Assembly: GCA_028023455.1 (NCBI GenBank)
Contig: JAQFVV010006701.1
Location: 248,001 to 312,000 of the forward strand
Source: Epiperipatus broadwayi
Lineage: Eukaryota; Onychophora; Udeonychophora; Euonychophora; Peripatidae
Length of the DNA stretch: 64,000 nucleotides
Reading direction: 5' to 3'
The notes below the pieces were generated by a model, which did not search any database, had not been told where the DNA came from, and saw only the letters and a program-made list of their open reading frames with translations. Positions within the stretch are counted from its first letter, which is position 1. Every line of letters starts with the position of its first letter. This document shows positions 33,483-45,223 of the stretch, piece after piece. The position numbers and the translations under genes are program-made.

Positions 33483-35585
33483 TGTAATGATCCAGAGAAT
33501 AGTAGACTTAATGTAATCTACACTACAGGGCGCCACTTGGCATTTGAACCTAGAAAATTTATAAAGTAGGCAGATACGTAAGTCAAAAAAAAATTTATTT
33601 TTTTTTATATATTTTGATATCCGGTCGTTAGCCCATTGTCACTAGCTCAGTGGAATAGCAGAGATTTATATTTTATAATAAATTCTTATCTAAGAATATA
33701 TAAAAAATAAATAAAATAAGCCACTGCCAGTAATTATACACACAAACATTTATTTACACACATATATAATATTTAAAATTATTTTAGTATCAGTTTACAT
33801 TATAAAATTTAACTTACATTTTTAACTTTGATTTTAATTTACATTTTAACTTTTATAAATTTACATTTTAATTTTTATAAGTTCGCACAGATGGATTTAT
33901 AAAAGTTTGTTTTATAATGTTGAGTATTGATCGGCTGCATAGATTCCAAAAACATCTCGAAATAAACATAACCGATCAAAATACAAAGTCATTGATAACA
34001 TCAATTGCAGAGGAAATACAAGAAACCCAATAGCATTCATCATAAGATGCCACATTGATATTGATGACTTATATATTCCAATCGAATATGAAAACCACAA
34101 ACATAAGTAACCGATAACGAATCCATGCAACGTCCATACCAAACTTAAATTTAATGCATTTTTATTTAGAGTGTCGAGTATGAATAGACTGCATAGATTT
34201 GCATTTGAAAAGAAAATATTCTATTCTTATTTAACCTTAGGCCAAAAGTTCGCAGTCAAACCAATGTCAATCCATCTGATATATCGATGCATTCAATGTA
34301 ACATAAATACGGCAACACAAAAGGTTAAGAGATGAAATTGCCTCTCATCAGATAGGAATACTACATCTATCTGACAAGAAGAGCACTAAAAAAAACTCCA
34401 TAGGGAAGGACTGCGGTCATTTTGCCAGCTTACGATCGCATTCCATAGGCAAAAAGGAAGTGTGCGGCATATAAAGTGATTCTGCTCATAGCGAATCTCA
34501 TATTACATCTACTAACTACACCAATATATCCAATCCATTGACCCAATTTATCTACAAAACAAATAACCTAAGATTACCCTCCCCTAATATAACTTTACAA
34601 ATCCATATAGGCATTCATGCCCGACTTAAGTTTAACATTTATATAATATTAAATTAGTGAAAAACAAAAATCATAAATAAAACTTAAAAGAACCAAAAAA
34701 TAAATAAATAAATAAATGGAAATGATTAAAAAAAAAGAAATACACCAATAAAAAGAATTAATAAGGAATTTAGTTTGGTCAGATAGGATTCTATTTCTAT
34801 TTTTTTTAAATACTGGAAAAGTTTATATTTTAAAGTTCTTAGTGTTTTCAAATTAATATTCATTTAAGTTCCTAACGTGCTTACGGTTTTAGAAATGTTC
34901 ATTAGTTATCCGTTGCTTGCTGTTTGGAATCCAGCATTAAAATCCCTCGATGACCCTGTGGTCCTCAATATAGGAAAAGCAATGTTTCATTTTTTTTATA
35001 ACAACTGAAGGAATTGAAAGTGCATCTTTCAATCCCTTTACGTCCGACTCTCCGACTTAACACATCTCCATCTTCTCTTAAATTTTTTTCACTCACTAAC
35101 AATTTTATTATCAAACTTTTTCTTTTATATGTAACTTTAGAATCCAGTGGACATTACATCATCGATGATGATCCTTCCATTGAGGTCCAATTCCCGATGA
35201 ATTTCTTTCATTTGCCATTCTTTTCTATTGTTTTCTCCTATCTGACCGTTGCTTATACATTTTAAATGCCCAAGGGCTAGTTCACTTGGACTAATTAAAA
35301 TAATCATTTCCATTTTTCAATAACATTAATTAATTTGTTTTCAAACTTAAAGATATATTTTTATCTCTAAATCTTTTTTAAGTTTTTGCTTTTAAAATAC
35401 CTTTTCTATTTTTAATAAAGTTTTATTCTAATATTTTTTTTTATGTGTGTGATTTTATATATGAGTTTAAGACATTTAATTTCAATTTTTTAATTCTCAA
35501 AAAAAAAAAAGTTTTATTTGTGAACTTTTATTTTTTTCATGTTTAATAATAAAAAAACAATGTAACGTTGTATGTGCCCATTACA
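33483..35585 (-). repeat. LTR-like repeat, copy 1 (probable 3' LTR on minus strand)
   Basis: A 2.1 kb repeat with TGTAATG...CATTACA termini, the short inverted TG..CA ends expected of an LTR. It is repeated directly at 36,298-39,154; the first 99 aligned bases differ at five positions. A third copy lies inverted at 43,273-45,481. No credible protein is encoded; short frames such as 33,912-34,142 are shared between copies only because the DNA is. Minus-strand orientation is inferred from the PBS-like site beside copy 2. Confidence 0.75.
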
Positions 35586-36297
35586 TATCAGTAAATTTGC
35601 TTAAAAAAAATGAACAAAAAAAATTTTTTACTTAGGGTAAGTAATTATGGTACATGATTAACGAAGACATTTACAACAACACCCGGTTAGCATAAAGACT
35701 ATATACAAAAAAAATGTTTGCTATCATTTTCTTAAGAACCATCCATGTTTACACCTCCTCCCCACAAGAGTTCTATTTTTTATACATTTTATTTTTACAC
35801 ATGGCATGACAAGCAAATTATATAAATTATTTATTTAAGAAGGTTGCATTGAGGTAAATATGTTTTAAGAAATAACGGTTTATACGTGTATATTTGCAGC
35901 ACAATTATAAATACCACCAACTTATTTATGACTGATTGAAATGCATACATGGGGTTACACTGAAGTAATTCCCAAAGGTACTCACCTTTAAGGTAACACA
36001 TTTACCATCATAAACTTATGTGGCTGTGTGTTCCTATACACATTAAAGCATAATTTATATTAACAAAAAACATATCAATTGCAACCTTTTCACTTTCTTT
36101 TTAACAAAATGCAGTTTAAAATTATTTATATATTTTCATTGGTTTTTAATATATGTGCAATTTCTTTCTGGCAGTGCTTTTATAAGATTTAAAGTATACG
36201 ACTTTATGTAACAGATAAAAATATTTCATTTTGAAAAAAAAAATTTACTCAGGGTATTCATGGTTTATTAAAGATCGGCCCCAGATGGGTAGCCAGT
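35586..36297 (-). mobile_element. Short internal region between the direct LTRs
   Basis: 712 bp without a gag or pol frame. At its right end, read on the minus strand, LTR end ...TTACA is followed by AC and TGGCTACCCATCTGGGG (36,279-36,295), placed and shaped like a retrotransposon primer-binding site. No clear polypurine tract borders the other LTR. The two edges share ACT.AGGGTA..ATGGT.. (35,628-35,655 and 36,247-36,266), so this may be an internally deleted LARD- or TRIM-like element. Confidence 0.5.
36278..36295 (-). promoter_or_regulatory. Primer-binding-site-like sequence
   Basis: TGGCTACCCATCTGGGGC starts two bases after the LTR end on the minus strand. TGGC..CC.....GGGGC has the layout of gypsy and retrovirus PBS regions. 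I cannot name the tRNA. Confidence 0.45.
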
Positions 36298-39154
36298 TGT
36301 AATGATCCGGAGAATAGTAGACTTAATGTAATCTACACTACAGGGCACCACTAGGCATTTGAACCTAGAAAATTTAGAAAGTAGGCAGATACATAAGTCA
36401 AAAAAAAATTTTTTTTATATATATTTTGATATCTGGTCATTAGCCCATTGTCACTAGCTCAGTGGAATAGCAGAGATTTATATTTTATAATAAATTCTTA
36501 TCTAAGAATATATATAAAAAAAAATAAAATAAGCCACTGCCAGTAATTATACACACAAACATTTATTTACGCACATATATAATATTTAAAATTATTTTAG
36601 TATCAGTTTACATTTTAAAATGTAACTTATATTTTTAACTTTGATTTTAATTTACATTTTAATTTTTATATATTTTTTATAAGTTCGCACAGATGGATTT
36701 ATAAAAATTTGTTTTATAATGTTGAGTATCGATTGGCTGCATAGATTCCACGGTTAAAAACATCTTGAAATAAACATAACCGATCAAAATACAAAGTCAT
36801 TGATAACGTCAATTGCAGAGGGAATACAAGAAACCCAATAGCATTCATCATAAGATGCCACATTGACATCAATGACTTATATATTCCAATCGAATATGAA
36901 AACCACAAACATAAGTAACCGATAATGAATCCATGCAATGTCCATATCCAACTTAAATTTAATGCATTTTTATTTAGAGTGTCAAGTATGAATAGACTAC
37001 ATAGATTTGCATTTGAAAAGAAAATATTCTATCCTTATTTAACCTTAGACCAAAAGTTCGCAGTCAAACCAATGTCAATCCATCTGATATATCGATTCAT
37101 TCAATGTAACATGAATACGGCAGCACAAAAGGTTAAGAGAAGAAATTGCCTCTCATCAGATAGGAATACTACATCTATCTGACAAGAAGAGCAAAAAAAA
37201 CTCCATAGGAAAAGATTGCAGTCATTTTGCTGACTTACGATCGCATCCCATAGGCAAAAAGGAAGTGTGCAACATAGAAAGTGATTCTGCCCATAGCGAA
37301 TTTCATATTACATCTACAAACTACACCAATATATCCAATCCATTGACCCAATTTAACTATAAAACAAATAACCTAAGATTACCCTCCCCTAATATAACTT
37401 TACAAATCCATATAGTCATTCATGCCCAACTTAAGTTTAACATTTATATAATATTAAATTAGCGAAAAACAAAAATCATAAATAAAACTTAAAAGAACCA
37501 AAAAATAAATAAATGGAAATGATTAAAAAAAAGAAATACATCAATAAAAAAAATTAACCCTTTTCCTGCCTCTTACGAGGCCTCTCGTCGACAGCTGACA
37601 TCACTCTAATTCCGTTATTTTTAATGCTAGGATATTCATTTGACAGTTATTGATTAGGTTTTTAAAAGTTCTGTAAGATGGTGCCCTCTTCCGAATTATT
37701 TTACAAGTAAAAAATCAATAAAACCGCATTTAAAGCTAAACAAAGAAAGAAGCTTGTCAGTGATTGGCTGTCAGCCGGCTCTCAGCCGAAAAAGACATTC
37801 TGATTGGCTGGAAAGAACAAAGAAACCACCTGATCAAAGAAAATAAAGAAAAACACTGAGGTTTTCATTTTGAATATAATTTAAAGTATATTAAAAGTAT
37901 ATATTGAGTAATTACAAATCATTTTCAGAGAGTATACTAAAAAAACAAAATTATTTTCGAAAAATATTGAAGATTTTAGTAAAAATATTTAAGATTTAGC
38001 AAAAAGAAATATTTACTTTTCTATAACATAAAAGGCATTTTCATCACGAACTCTTTGTTTATATGATGGCTTTTATGTTGCTGAAATTGAATATTTTATA
38101 ATAAATAAATAGCAATTTATTTTTGAAAGAACTTTCATTCACTTTTATAACCTGACAATGTATTAATATACTTTTTATAAACGAATATAAAGTCAATATG
38201 ATATTAAAGGTGAAAATATTTTGACAATTGACTTGTCTTCAGTTTGTGAGCTGGCCAATTAAAAGCTTTGATTTTTAGCTGACACAACCAATAATATAAT
38301 TATCAGTTAAAAGGTTAATAAGGAATTTAGTTTTGTCAGATAGGATTCTATTTCTATTTTTTTTAAATACTGGAAAAGTTTATATTTTAAAGTTCTTAGT
38401 GTTTTCAAATTAATATTCATTTAAGTTCATAACATGCTTACGGTTTTAGAAATGTTCATTAGTTATCCGTTGCTTGCCATTTGGAATCCAGCGTTAAAAT
38501 CCCTCGATGATCCTGTGGTCCTCAATATAGAAAAAGCAATGTTTCATTTTCTTTTTTTTATAACAACTGAAGGAATTGAAAGTGCGTCTTTCAATCCCTT
38601 CACCTCCGACTCTCCGACTTAACACATCTCCATCTTCTCTTAAATTTTCTTCACTCACTAACAATTTTATTATCAAACTTTTTCTTTTATATGTAACTTT
38701 AGGATCCAATGGACATTACATCATTGATGAGGTTGATCCATCTGTTGAGGTCCGATTCCTGATGGATTTCTTTCATTTGCCATTCATTTCTATTGTTTTC
38801 TCCTATCTGACCATTGCTTATACATTTTAAATGCCCAAGGGCTAGTTCACTTGGACTAATTAAAATAATCATTTTCATTTTTCAATAACATTAATTAATT
38901 TGTTTTCAAACTTAAAGATATATTTTTATCTCTAAATCTTTTTTAAGTTTTTGCTTTTAAGATACCTTTTCTATTTTTAATAAAGTTTTATTTTAATAAT
39001 ATTTTTCATCTGTGTGATTTTATATATATATACGAGTTTAAGACATTTAATTTCAATTTTTTAATTCTTAAAAAAAAAAGGTTTATTTGCGAACTTTTAT
39101 TTTTTTCATGTTTAATAATAAAAAAACAATGTAACATCATATGTGCCCTTTACA
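36298..39154 (-). repeat. LTR-like repeat, copy 2 (probable 5' LTR), interrupted by a TTAA insertion
   Basis: Same repeat as 33,483-35,585; after removing the insertion and one TTAA it is about 2.1 kb. Ends TGTAATGATCC and GCCCTTTACA (one change in the terminal repeat). Copy 1 provides the empty site for the insertion. Immediately right is CATATATATATATTG, identical to the sequence left of copy 1; that may be an unusual target duplication or coincidence of TA repeats. Confidence 0.75.
37558..38314. mobile_element. 757 bp piggyBac-like non-autonomous element (TTAA target)
   Basis: Flanked by TTAA (37,554-37,557 and 38,315-38,318), while LTR copy 1 has a single TTAA at the matching place (GAATTAATAAGG, near 34,757). 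That is a clean filled-versus-empty site comparison. The ends read CCCTTTTCCTG and, inward from the right, CCTTTTAACTG: a short imperfect TIR like the CCC-start of piggyBac. The interior has GTGATTGGCTG and TCTGATTGGCTGG and no transposase. Confidence 0.85.
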
Positions 39155-39439
39155 ACATATATATATATTGTTTAAAAGAAAAAAATAATAATAGTTAAAA
39201 GAAATTTGTAAGACAAAATCATAAAATAATGTAAATTTTATATTTGTAAGTCCAATACATGTTTTTTTTTCACTTGAAAAAAGTCAGAGTTGTTTGAAAT
39301 TATTTTTTAAATGATTAATTTATTAAACTATAAATTATATTAGTATCTGATTCTTTAGTTTAACTTTAACTAGTTTGATTATAAATATGATCACATAAAT
39401 TATAATAAAAAAAATAAATTATATAAAAGGCAATATGGT

Positions 39440-40815
39440 GAAATTTTACGGGTAGTGTTGTAGAGGGTTTTTCTAGATTCTTGAATAATTTTTTAAAACA
39501 ATTTGTTGATTTTGGTCATTACACAGTTTCTTCTTCTTTTGAGGCTTTTGATAAGATTAATAATTTTAAAATGGAAAGTAATTGAGTATTTGGCAGTTTA
39601 GATATTGAAAATATGTATCATTCTGTTAATAGGTTAAGAAGTATTGATATTCTTATGTCTGTATTGATTAAGAAAAGTTCTTTATCAAAAAATAAAATTC
39701 AGGTATTTAAAGATTTGCTTTTGTTATTTGAAGATTCTATGTATTTTACTTATAAAGGTAATTTTCATAAGATTAAGGAAGGGTGGATAATAGGTTATAT
39801 TATTTCTCCTTTAGTATGTTCAGTTTATATTAATTATATGGAAGAGGAAATTATTGTTAAAAAGAATTGTTTATATATAAAGTTATTTGTCAGACATGTT
39901 GATGATTGTTTATTTGTAGTTGAGAATGATAAATTGAAGGAATTTATAAATGAGTTTAATTGTTTTGATCCATCTATAAAATTTGTGTTAGAAGGAGGGG
40001 GGTTAGATTTTGGTAAGTTAAAAATTTTAGATCTTTTGGTGATTAAAAATGTAGAGACTAATTGTTTACTGTGCAGTCATTTTGTTAAAAGTAAAGAATT
40101 AAGATCTATAATTAAATCTGATAGCTATCAGTTTGTATCTCATAAAGTAGCTATTTTAAGGAATTATTGTCATAGGAATATTAAATTAAATAATTCTAGT
40201 GTGGTAGCTTTGTTTTAGAAATATCAATTTTATAAAGATTACTTGAGGATTGGTTACTTATATATATATATTTGTTAAATGTATTTTATTTAATAGTAAT
40301 ATTTGTAAGGATGTAAAGGTTAAATAAAAATATGATTTTATTTCTTTGCCATTTAAATTTTCTTCTTATAAAATTGTATGTAGAAATAGTAAATTGTTTG
40401 GAAATAAGAAAATTGCTTGGAAAAGGGGTGTTACATTGAATAATTTATTAAATAATACAAAAAAAATTTTTGATAGAAAGACTATTCCTGGTGTGGTATA
40501 TTTTATCCCTTGTTTATTTGTAAGATGGTTTACATAGGTCAGAGTAGTTTGAGTTTAAATGAAATAAAGGTTCATAAAAGTAGCCTTAAAAATAGATATC
40601 TTAGTTCTGCTTTGTATGTCCATGAAAAAGATACAGGCCACAATATTGATTTTGATAAAGCTAAGGTTGTCTTCTTTGAGAGAAATGAAATCAAAAGAAG
40701 AATTAAAGAATCTTTATTATTGAAAATTTATTATTCTGAAGCAATTAATTTATTTAAGAGTTCTTTTAATATTAAGAGTGGATGGGAAGTGAATGGATTT
40801 GTGGGTAATGTTTAA
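39440..40815 (+). pseudogene. Penelope-like element (family E): RT and GIY-YIG, near complete C-terminal two thirds
   Basis: From ~39,480: FLKQFVDFGHYTVSSSFEAF, one stop, FGSLDIENMYHSV (motif A), then a 201-codon frame (39,613-40,218) with EGWIIGYIISPLVCSVYINY (motif B), FVRHVDDCLFVV with the HVDD active site at 39,895-39,906, and KILDLLVIKNVETN (motif D). Then a stop, YDFISLPFKFSSYKIVCRNS, KKIFDRKTIPGVVYFIPC, a frameshift near 40,515, MVYIGQSSLSLNEIKVHK (YIG core; the conserved Arg is lost from an NER-type motif kept at 57.7 kb), and ERNEIKRRIKESLLLKI. The active-site Tyr-to-His change (YVDD to HVDD) is unusual. A few lesions only, so relatively young. Upstream, the N-terminus is lost at the LTR side. 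Confidence 0.9.
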
Positions 40816-40849
40816 TATTATATATATTGTGTAGTTTTTGTAGTTCTTT

Positions 40850-40893
40850 ACACTTGAGAAGTCTGCTTGTAGCAGTGAAACCTTTGGTAGTGT
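40850..40893 (+). ncRNA. Hammerhead-like motif, PLE family E 3' end
   Basis: Stem I ACAC/GUGU, then UUGAGAAG for CUGANGA (two or more core changes), U, stem II CUGC-UUGUA-GCAG, U, GAA, stem III ACC-UUU-GGU, A17. Stem III recurs at 53,237-53,278 (minus) as ACC-AUU-GGU with a changed loop. The fold is clear but the CUGANGA segment is off consensus. Confidence 0.45.
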
Positions 40894-40947
40894 TTTAATA
40901 TTATTTTTATGCTGGTCTGGTTGAGTTTTGGATTTGGGGTAGTTTTG

Positions 40948-40949
<2 letters not shown>

Positions 40950-40986
<37 letters not shown>

Positions 40987-41004
40987 AAATATACCCCAAA
41001 TGCT

Positions 41005-41040
<36 letters not shown>
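40950..41040. repeat. Paired (TA)n blocks forming a hairpin
   Basis: GGGGTAGTTTTGAT-(AT)n-ATCAAAATATACCCC is a perfect stem around a TA run, followed by GATGTGATAT-type spacer and a second (AT)n block ending ATCAAAG. Confidence 0.85.
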
Positions 41041-41041
<1 letters not shown>

Positions 41042-41780
41042 AAGAACAGCTAATGCTTCCAGGGTATATATAAATTATTCTTAATAAAAACATGTATCTT
41101 CTCAGTTTTTGAAAAGATTAATTGATATTTGAATTTGAAATAATAACATTGAAGTAAAGAACTAATTTTGATGATGACAATCAAACCTTTAGTATGTTAT
41201 ATAAGGTACACTGGTTACGTTTCCTTGTTAATGTTCAACAAATCCTATATCATGGGGTCTTTCTCAATATTATTCATAAGAGCATATTTGAATGTATGAA
41301 ATTTGAATTTTGTTAGCCTATATTTATAACACTACCTTCTTCTAAGCAATACTACATATGAATATTTTGCACACTGACATTATCACTGCTGTTTTCATGG
41401 CAACAATTCTGCATTGCTTAACTCAAGACATAAGAACTCGGGATCAATAGAGAATTGATATGTAGGCATGGAAAGGGAGAGAACTGAGAGAATGATGCAC
41501 AGACAACTAAAATAAGTTATACAACAGTATTATTTATCTTTAATAATCTTGATTGATTTTAGAAATTACCTATAAGCAATATTATTTAATGATTAAAGAT
41601 AATAAATTAATAAACATCATAAAAAATATCAAAGATAAATTATAAATATATAAACACATTTAATATATATATATATATATATATAATATCAAACAATATG
41701 TTATCTCAGTAGTGCCCCAATAAATAAATAAAGTCTGAGCCTCCCACAGCCAACAAAAGGATATATATATATATAATTAT
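41041..41780. other. A+T-rich stretch without recognised feature
   Basis: Small (TA)n runs at 41,663-41,686 and 41,761-41,775. Nothing else seen. Confidence 0.5.
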
Positions 41781-41784
41781 AATT

Positions 41785-41920
41785 GAAATAATATTTTTAA
41801 CGGTTTACAAACAATTACAAACAATCTTTAAATCCGCAGAAGTACTTTTGGTTACTTTCTAACCTGCCTCAACTGCCATAAAATTCAAAAACTAAAAGCG
41901 GAAGCAAACGTCATTAATTC
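41785..41920 (-). repeat. PLE family F terminal repeat (3' side)
   Basis: Minus strand from 41,918: AATTAATGACGTTTGCTTCC, GCTTTTAGTTTTTGAATTTT, the hammerhead-like block, then GATTGTTTGTAATTGTTTGT and AAATATTATTTCAATTATAA. The same sequence lies inverted at 43,083-43,235, so the endonuclease frame is enclosed by inverted copies of its terminal repeat. Confidence 0.75.
41836..41876 (-). ncRNA. Hammerhead-like motif, PLE family F (same strand as the endonuclease)
   Basis: Mirror of 43,126-43,166 with one core change: CCAAAA instead of CCGAAA, that is G12 to A. Stem I GCAG/CUGC, stem II GGUUA/UAACC and palindromic stem III AGUACU are kept. Confidence 0.45.
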
Positions 41921-42610
41921 AAATTCCACGAATCTCGTATTTTAATGTTAGAAGCTTGTTGATTTATTAAATGCATTTTATTCCTGTTTATAAAAATTGC
42001 CTCTTTAATTTTTCTTTTACTATGGTTTCTCTCTTCATGAAGAATTTTCACATTTTCAAAATTAAATTTAAATTTATATTTACATGTTTTTTCATGATCG
42101 AAGAAAACTGAAGAAGATATTAAATCGCCATTAATTTTATTTTTTACACGCTTATATAACAATTCATGTTCCTTCAATCTTTTCTCAATGCTGCACCTAG
42201 ATTTACCTATATATGATAGCATACAATCACAAAAAATTTGATATATGACATTACTTTTTTTGCTTGACAGGTATGACATCCTTAGAATTATTAACTAATT
42301 TATTAATATTGTTTGGAACGTAGAATGAAACATTAAATACATTCTTATATAAATCCTTAAAAAATTTTACTTGTGGATTTGAAATAAATGGAATAGATAT
42401 CCATTTTTTATTATTAATCTTCATTTCTTTTAAATTATAATAATTTTTTTTAAATTGACTTAAAGTATTATTTATTTGTTCCATTTTATAACCAACATCA
42501 AGCAATTCCTTGGCAAATATCTCAATATTTTTCAATTTATCACTTTGGTAACGACATAATTTTTCATTCTGAAACAAAAAAGATTTAAAACTTGCCATCT
42601 TATGACGCAT
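41914..42610 (-). pseudogene. Penelope-like element (family F): RT C-terminus linker and GIY-YIG endonuclease
   Basis: Two overlapping minus-strand frames. The first (42,610-42,251, 119 codons) starts MRHKMASFKSFLFQNEKLCR and continues through a lysine/asparagine-rich helical region to KWISIPFISNPQVKFFKDLY and PNNINKLVNNSKDVIP, the PLE segment before the endonuclease. After a one-base shift near 42,260 the second (42,279-41,914) gives SNVIYQIFCDCMLSYIGKSR, CSIEKRLKEHE and ERNHSKRKIKEAIFINR, ending IRDSWNLN. The four GIY-YIG residues are visible in the second frame (Tyr13, Tyr23, Arg34, Glu93). Apart from one frameshift it is well kept, but the RT palm upstream is gone. This is the best-preserved endonuclease in the window. 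Confidence 0.9.
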
Positions 42611-42963
42611 TTCAAAATGTCATGACTACAAAAGAGTCATGAACAATTAAAAATAAATGAAAACAATATCGACAACAAAAAATGAATATAAAGAAAAGTG
42701 TAGACGTTGAAAGGAATAAGTGACACTTAAAATCAGTTGAGCATATAAATGATTGTTTTAAAAAATCACTGTCATATCATGTGGCCTCTACTCTCTTTTG
42801 TAAATTATGAAAACTTGTGATTTTTTTTTGTACCCAATTGGATTTTGAGAGTGGTAGAATTTTACATTAAAAATTGGTTATTGGTTTTTAAAATTTATAT
42901 TTTATATTATTGCCTTCGTTTTATCAATATATATATATATATTTAAAATAAATAAAATATCCG

Positions 42964-42996
<33 letters not shown>

Positions 42997-43029
42997 AAAT
43001 AAATAAAATATCCGTTAGTTAAAAACAAT
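42611..43029. other. 5' remnant and (TA)n repeats of PLE family F
   Basis: Non-coding. Contains a duplicated AAAATAAATAAAATATCCGTTA (42,943-42,964 and 42,994-43,017) separated by (TA)n runs. Confidence 0.5.
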
Positions 43030-43262
43030 ATTGTAATTATAATTGAAATAATATTTTTAACAGTTTACAAACAATCCTTTTGAATTGATGACGTTTGCTT
43101 CCGCTTTTAGTTTTTGAATTTTATGGCAGTTGAGGCAGGTTAGAAAGTAACCGAAAGTACTTCTGCGGATTTAAAGATTGTTTGTAATTGTTTGTAAACC
43201 ATTAAAAATATTATTTCAATTATAATTACAATATTGTTTTTAATTAACTGATATTTTATTTA
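43018..43262 (+). repeat. PLE family F terminal repeat, inverted, within a palindrome
   Basis: ATTGTAATTATAATTGAAAT...TTACAAACAATC (43,030-43,077) is mirrored by GATTGTTTGTAA...TAATTACAAT at 43,175-43,233, extended outward by GTTAGTTAAAAACAATATTG / CAATATTGTTTTTAATTAAC. The ~95 bp centre is the terminal repeat with the hammerhead motif. The block is inverted relative to 41,785-41,920. LTR copy 3 starts 10 bp further on. Confidence 0.75.
43126..43166 (+). ncRNA. Hammerhead-like motif, PLE family F
   Basis: Stem I GCAG (43,126-43,129) with CUGC (43,163-43,166), core UUGAGGCA, stem II GGUUA-GAAAG-UAACC (five pairs), GAA (43,153-43,155), palindromic stem III AGUACU, U17. CUGANGA is altered (first C to U, and C inserted before A9). 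GAAA is intact. The pairing is complete even though the core heptamer is not canonical. Confidence 0.5.
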
Positions 43263-43272
43263 TTTTATATAT

Positions 43273-45185
43273 TGTAATGAGCACATACATACGTTACATT
43301 GTTTTTTATTATTAATCATGAAAGAAAAATAAAAAGTTCGCATTTAAAAATTTTTTTTAAGAATTAAAAATTGAAATTAAATATCATCTTAAACTCGTAT
43401 ATATAAATCGCACAGATAAAAAAAAAAATTAAAATAAAACTTTATTAAAAATAGAAAGATATTTAAAAAAAAACAACAAAAACTGAAAAAGATTTAGAGA
43501 TAAAAATATATCTTTAAATTTGGAAAACACATTAAGTAATCAGAAAATGGAAATGATTGTTTTAATTAGTTAAAGATAAACAAGCCCTTGGGCATTTAAA
43601 TGTAAAAACATCGGTCAGATAGGAAAACAATAGGAACTTTTAGCAAATGAAAGAAATCCATCAGGAAATTGGACCTCAACAAAAGGGTCTTCATCATCAA
43701 TGACGCAATGTAAATTCAATCCTTCAAATTAATATAAAAGGACAAGTTTGGAAATTGTTAAGGATGATAGATTATTTACAATGTGACAGATATGTGTTAG
43801 TGTGGAAGTGAAGCAGAAGGGATGGAAAAGACTCACTCTTCAATCCCTTCAGTTTTGCCAAAGAAAGAAAGAGAAATGAACTATCGTTTTTCTACATTGA
43901 GGACCAGTTAAAGCAAAAACCTCTGGATGGATAAATAAATCAGCCAACAGAATACCAATCTTAGGACGGCATGGGAATTCATGTTCATGGATAAGCAACA
44001 GATAAAGATGAACTGTTTTTAAACCGTAAGAACTTTATAAATAATGAACATTAAATTAAAACTTTCCATATTTAAATGATTGCAATATTATCCTATCTGA
44101 CCAACTTAATTTATTAATAATGTTATTTGATGTATTTCTTTTTTTATATATATTTAAAATCATTTCCATTTATTTATTTTTTTGTTCTTTAAGTTTTATT
44201 ATGATTTCTGTTTTCTGTTAAGTTAAATTATAAAAATGATAAACTTAAGTCGGGCGTGAATGGCTGTATAGATTTGTAAAGTTATATTAGGGGAGGGTAA
44301 TCTTAAATTATTTGTGTTGTTGTTAAATTGGGTCAATGGATTGGATATATTGATATAGTTAGTAGATGTAATCAGAGATTCGCTACTGGCAGAATCATTT
44401 ATATATACACCGCACTCACCCGTTTGCCTATGGAAGGAATTATAAGAAGGAGAATGCAGTTCCTTTCTATGGAGTTTTTTTTTATTGTTCTTCTCATTAG
44501 ATAGATGTAATATTCCTATCTGATGAGAGTCAATGTCTTCTCTTGATCTTTTTGGTGCTGCCGTATTCCATATTACATTGAATACATCGATATATCAGAT
44601 GAATTGATGCCAGTTTGACTGCGAATTTTAGCCTAAGGTTAAATAGGGATAGAATATTTTATTTTCAAATGCAAATCTATGTAGTCTATTCTTACTCGAC
44701 ACTAAATAAAAATGCATTAAATTTAAGTTGTTTATAGACACTTGCATGGATTGGTTATCGGTTAAGTATGTTTTGGGTTTTCATATTTGATCAAAATATA
44801 TAGACATTCGATAAATAATGATACCTTACGACGAGTATCTAAAATGTATTTATTCGGATGTCTTTTAAGTTATTGGTGACAATGCAAGTGTCTTATGGTG
44901 AATACTATTGGGTTACTTATAAATTTCCCTCTGCAATTGTCAGTATCAATGATTTTAGATTTTGATCATTTATGTTGATTTTGAAATGTTTTTGACCGTT
45001 GTAATCTATGTAACCGATCTATACGCAACATATTAAAACAAGCTTTTATAATACCATCTGTGCAAACTTAATTAAAATGTAAACTTATAATATAATAGAA
45101 ATTAAAATGTAATTTAAAATCTAAAGTAAAGTTAAAAATAATGTTAAATGTTAAAATGTAAACTGATACTAAAACAATTTTCAAT

Positions 45186-45223
<38 letters not shown>

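Noticed and set aside
35014-38830. Frames of 83-84 codons repeated in both LTR copies (35,014-35,265 and 38,576-38,830), and minus frames at 33,912 and 36,714
   Set aside because: The similarity follows from the LTR duplication. The frames differ by indels, have no domain, and copy 3 does not preserve them.
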